Source: Physocladia obscura (Eukaryota > Chytridiomycota > Chytridiomycetes > Chytridiales > Chytriomycetaceae). Taken from it: DNA of 10,086 bases. The notes under the pieces are model-generated. The model was not told the DNA's origin. It did not search any database and saw only the letters and a list, made by a program, of their open reading frames with translations. Where the stretch lies: the NCBI GenBank assembly GCA_027596945.1, contig JADGJH010001422.1:1-10086 (forward strand), given 5' to 3'. Position numbers and translations under genes: made by a program. Of the stretch, positions 7,256 through 10,086 are shown one piece after another. Numbering within the stretch: position 1 is the stretch's first letter; every line of letters begins with the position of its first letter.

Positions 7256-9909
7256 TCAATCTTCATCTTCATCAATATTTCTGTGCTTTCCTACAGCTAC
7301 TGGCTTTGCACTAATTCTCTTCTTTCTTTTTGTTTTTCCAAAGCTATATAGAAAAACGAAAAATAAAATGGGTATTAGAATAAGATTTTCAAAAAAAAAC
7401 TTTTGGTTACCTAGCCGCCGCATTCAAAGAACGGCCTAAATTATCCAAATCTTTAACTTGGTAAATTCGAACAATAAAATTCTAAAAAAAAAAAAGGGTA
7501 TGTCAGAAAAAAAAGCTAAGTGAAAAAAAAAGTAAAAAAAGCAAGGACAAAATAACATGCCTCAGACGTAAACGCTTCATCCATAATATGTAAACTAATC
7601 GGCTTCTTCGGAATCGCTTGGTTTCGCACACGATCGTACGGACTTCCATTTGGCCCATACAATTCATGGAATCGGTAGTAACTCGCCTTATACATGATAC
7701 TATTTTTCATTGTCGGCGTCGCACTCTCGTCAACCCGATACTCGCCACGATCCGTGAAAAACTTGCGTTCATTCACGTCATTCGGATAAACTCCCTCGCC
7801 AATCCTCACCATCCACAAAAACTTGTTGATATCGTCACCCGAGTATCCCAACACCGCACCGAAAATCACAAGTACGAATTTTACGTCGTGGCGCCTCATG
7901 ACAGGATATGACACGTCTTCGCTGCACGACATTGCCTTCCCGACCGTCGCAATATGCGTGTTGTTCCACGTATTATTGTCAACAAGGACCGTCCGGTTCG
8001 CCATGCCCGTAATTTGGTAACCGTAGTCCCACCACGATAGGATCTTGTCATTTGGGGCTGAGTTTTGGCGCAGCCAGTAGTATGCTTCTCTGAAATCGTC
8101 AATGATGTGTTGCGAGCCGTCGCGGCCTTGACTGGCGAGAACAATTGAGGGAGATGAATATGCATTTGATGTCACCCAGGTGCAATGCCAAGCAAACAAT
8201 ACGAGAACGAGGGTCATTGGGATGAGCACAGAAAGACGTGTATCAATTTCATGAATACCAAAAGAGATTGTCTTAGAACGTTCGATTTTCTTATCTTTTG
8301 TGTTGGCAGTCGCGTCATATTCTTCATCGTTCGGGATGTCTTTTGGCGGGGCAATGTAAATGTCGAGGATTTTGGAGATTGCAAACGCAGATGCAATGCA
8401 CACACATGGTGTCAGTGTGAGAATAAGTCGGACCATGACACTAGCAAAGTAGCTACCGGTAACAGCATACAAGATCTTGTAACAGTGACAAATTTAATTT
8501 AACCCACAAAAAAAAAATATCAACTCACAATGAAAACATGTTCGTCACGCAGCTCCTGGAAACAAAAGTAAATACCGGCAGGAAATAGCGGCATCAGCAG
8601 TTGGAGATCGAAAAAAAAGGACGGCCATGCAGTTGGTTGATGTTCTGATACAGATGCAATAATAGGAATATATTTTTTTGCATATCCTGTATCCCACAAT
8701 GAGTAGAAACGACCGGTAAACGGCGCGATTTTTCCGCTGGCAACTAGAGCGACAACCCCAGCCACACCAGCAGCGCCGATCGCAGCAATCAATCCATGGA
8801 ACAATGATTTGAATTCTTGGGCCGACAAGTGGCTGCGAATCATTTCAACGAATGCAACAATCTGTACCAAACCAAACACGCCTACAACAACCAAAAAAAA
8901 TTAAAAAATTAAAAAAGAAAAAGAAAAAAAAAGTACAAACCCAATGCTGCCATATGTTCAGAAGTCCAAGTCGGCTGAAATCCAACAAACGGAATTTCCA
9001 TACTACTCAAAGTTCCAATAACATAAAACGTGCTGTAAGACACATAAAGACGAGCACTAAACCTTCCCATCAAAAGCAGAGCAAATACATGTAACGGAAT
9101 TAAATTAATTATAAAGACGTATCCACCCCATGCAGAAACCATGTAAAAGTAAAACAGTGCCGTCAGACCGCCCCACAGCGACGAACCAAGTTTGAACGCT
9201 TTCAGCCAGCAGTAAAATGTAATCATGAGGAGGAAAATCGCGATTCCTTCATTATCGTATGATCCTGCGACAGAACGGGAAATATATCCGGGTGCGATTC
9301 CAATAAATGCGGCAGCAAGAAGACCTTTTGCATGGTTGTTATTTGTTTCGTTTAATTTTGAAGCTGGAGAAACAAACTAAAAAACCTGCAGAAGCATCCT
9401 TAATCTCTGTAGTCAGCAAGTAACAAGCGACAGCAGTAAAAGCCGAAAAAAATGGAGCCAAGAAAACGCACACGTTTCTAATATCGACAGGAAAGTTGAG
9501 TTTATTCATGATCCAATGTGCAGCTCCAGCAGTAATCATGATGCCCGGATACACTGTTCCGCCAACAACTCGTCCGAGTGGATACCAAGAAAAATCGTCG
9601 AACCAGTTAAGGAATTCGTAGAATCCTTTGTTTACGAGGTGCATTGTGCTGCGATAGTTAAACCATGGATCGAATTCGTGAATAACACTTTCTAAAAAAA
9701 TGTTAGATTTGAAATGGCAGATAATACGCAAGCATGAATTATAAAATGCAACAGCAATGAAATAAAAATGAAAAGTAGGGCGACGGAAAGCGAATCTCAC
9801 CAAAGCGGATAACAGAAAATAAACGACTCGACACAGCCAGAATGCCAATTGTAACCAGAATCACAACGCGCAACCAAACAGCATCGGCGGCCGTCTTGGC
9901 TGTTCCCAT
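7256..9909 (-). CDS. STT3: Oligosaccharyltransferase catalytic subunit STT3
   Basis: Seven exons on the - strand, 9909-9801, 9691-9386, 9324-8941, 8881-8529, 8475-7561, 7481-7411 and 7343-7256, join in frame to 741 aa (yeast Stt3 has 718). The enzyme moves the lipid-linked oligosaccharide onto Asn of N-X-S/T sites in the ER lumen. Family motifs in order: [10 protein letters not shown] (41-50, catalytic D44); [14 protein letters not shown] (156-169, with D162 and E164); SVSEHQP (343-349, E346); WWDYG (532-536), which reads the sequon; and DINK (599-602) of the DxxK motif. Many hydrophobic membrane segments fill residues 12-475. Conserved sequons, NNT-W-NNT (551-557), sit just after WWDYG as in yeast. 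The tail is basic then acidic (KTKRKKR, then IDEDED). Start: ATG at 9909 gives the expected short cytosolic N-terminus before the first membrane helix. Odd points: one GC-AG intron (7482-7560) and two AAG acceptors. All catalytic residues look intact. Confidence 0.97.
7482..7560 (-). other. GC-AG intron of STT3
   Basis: The exon ends ACGTCTGAG at 7561 and the intron begins GCATGT. It ends TTTTTAG at 7482, after which AATTTTATTGTTCG resumes. Only this junction gives the conserved [18 protein letters not shown] donor three bases further on would create a TAA stop. The intron is 79 bp. Confidence 0.85.
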
Positions 9910-10086
9910 TTTATTTGCAAAAATTCATGCCAAAAACAATCACCAAAGGATGCACACCTTTCAAATTTCAGAAATATATTGAATAAATGAACTTCTTTAT
10001 TGATAATGAAGGGCATTGAGCCAGAATCATCACAGCTAAATTTGAGACACTTTTTCACACTTAAGTTTTACAGCTCAGAGGATGGG
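9910..10086 (-). promoter_or_regulatory. Upstream region of STT3
   Basis: These 177 bp lie upstream of the STT3 start. The bases directly before ATG (TTTGCAAATAAA then ATGGG) are A/T-rich. No open frame here is credible and no specific promoter element can be assigned; the region continues beyond the window. Confidence 0.3.

Noticed and set aside
7618..8502. Several + strand frames across STT3 (7618-7911, 7823-8020, 8185-8502)
   Set aside because: They are antisense shadows of the well-conserved STT3 exon 8475-7561.

Overview
The window looks like nuclear DNA of an AT-rich fungus, probably an early-diverging one such as Mucoromycota (inference from protein style only). Both recognisable genes are intron-containing. 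The cAMP-dependent protein kinase (PKA) regulatory subunit carries fungal-type signatures: an RRTSVSAES inhibitor site, a PRQAT cAMP-site motif in domain B, and a KVATMGKKAF...RLLGP C-terminus. Introns are short (53-196 bp) and T-rich on the sense strand.

Layout. 1-849: T-rich block, a short exon-like stretch, then the upstream region of the PKA gene with palindromes and a probable 5'UTR intron. 850-2356 (+): complete PKA regulatory subunit, 3 coding exons, 418 aa. 2357-3838: 3' region and AT-rich intergenic DNA with a few exon-like fragments but no gene I can name. 3839-6549: a 2.7-kb mobile element with inverted terminal repeats. 6550-7255: intergenic DNA and the 3' end of the next gene. 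7256-9909 (-): complete STT3, the catalytic subunit of oligosaccharyltransferase, 7 coding exons, 741 aa. 9910-10086: its upstream region.

The two housekeeping genes converge tail to tail, and the element sits in the roughly 4.9 kb between their stop codons, so it breaks neither. PKA-R is a cytosolic/nuclear cAMP sensor and STT3 an ER membrane enzyme; nothing suggests a functional link.

The most unusual part is the element. Its outer ~90 bp are nearly identical inverted repeats starting in a C/G run. Inside each lie two ~80-100 bp subterminal units, and the two unit subtypes appear in opposite order at the two ends. The interior holds two convergent transcription units whose stop codons overlap inside one TTAA: a nuclear-looking protein with a possible helix-turn-helix on the + strand (apparently frameshifted in this copy) and an intact 210-aa coiled-coil protein on the - strand. 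I recognise no transposase, integrase or polymerase, so it is either a non-autonomous element or a family I do not know.
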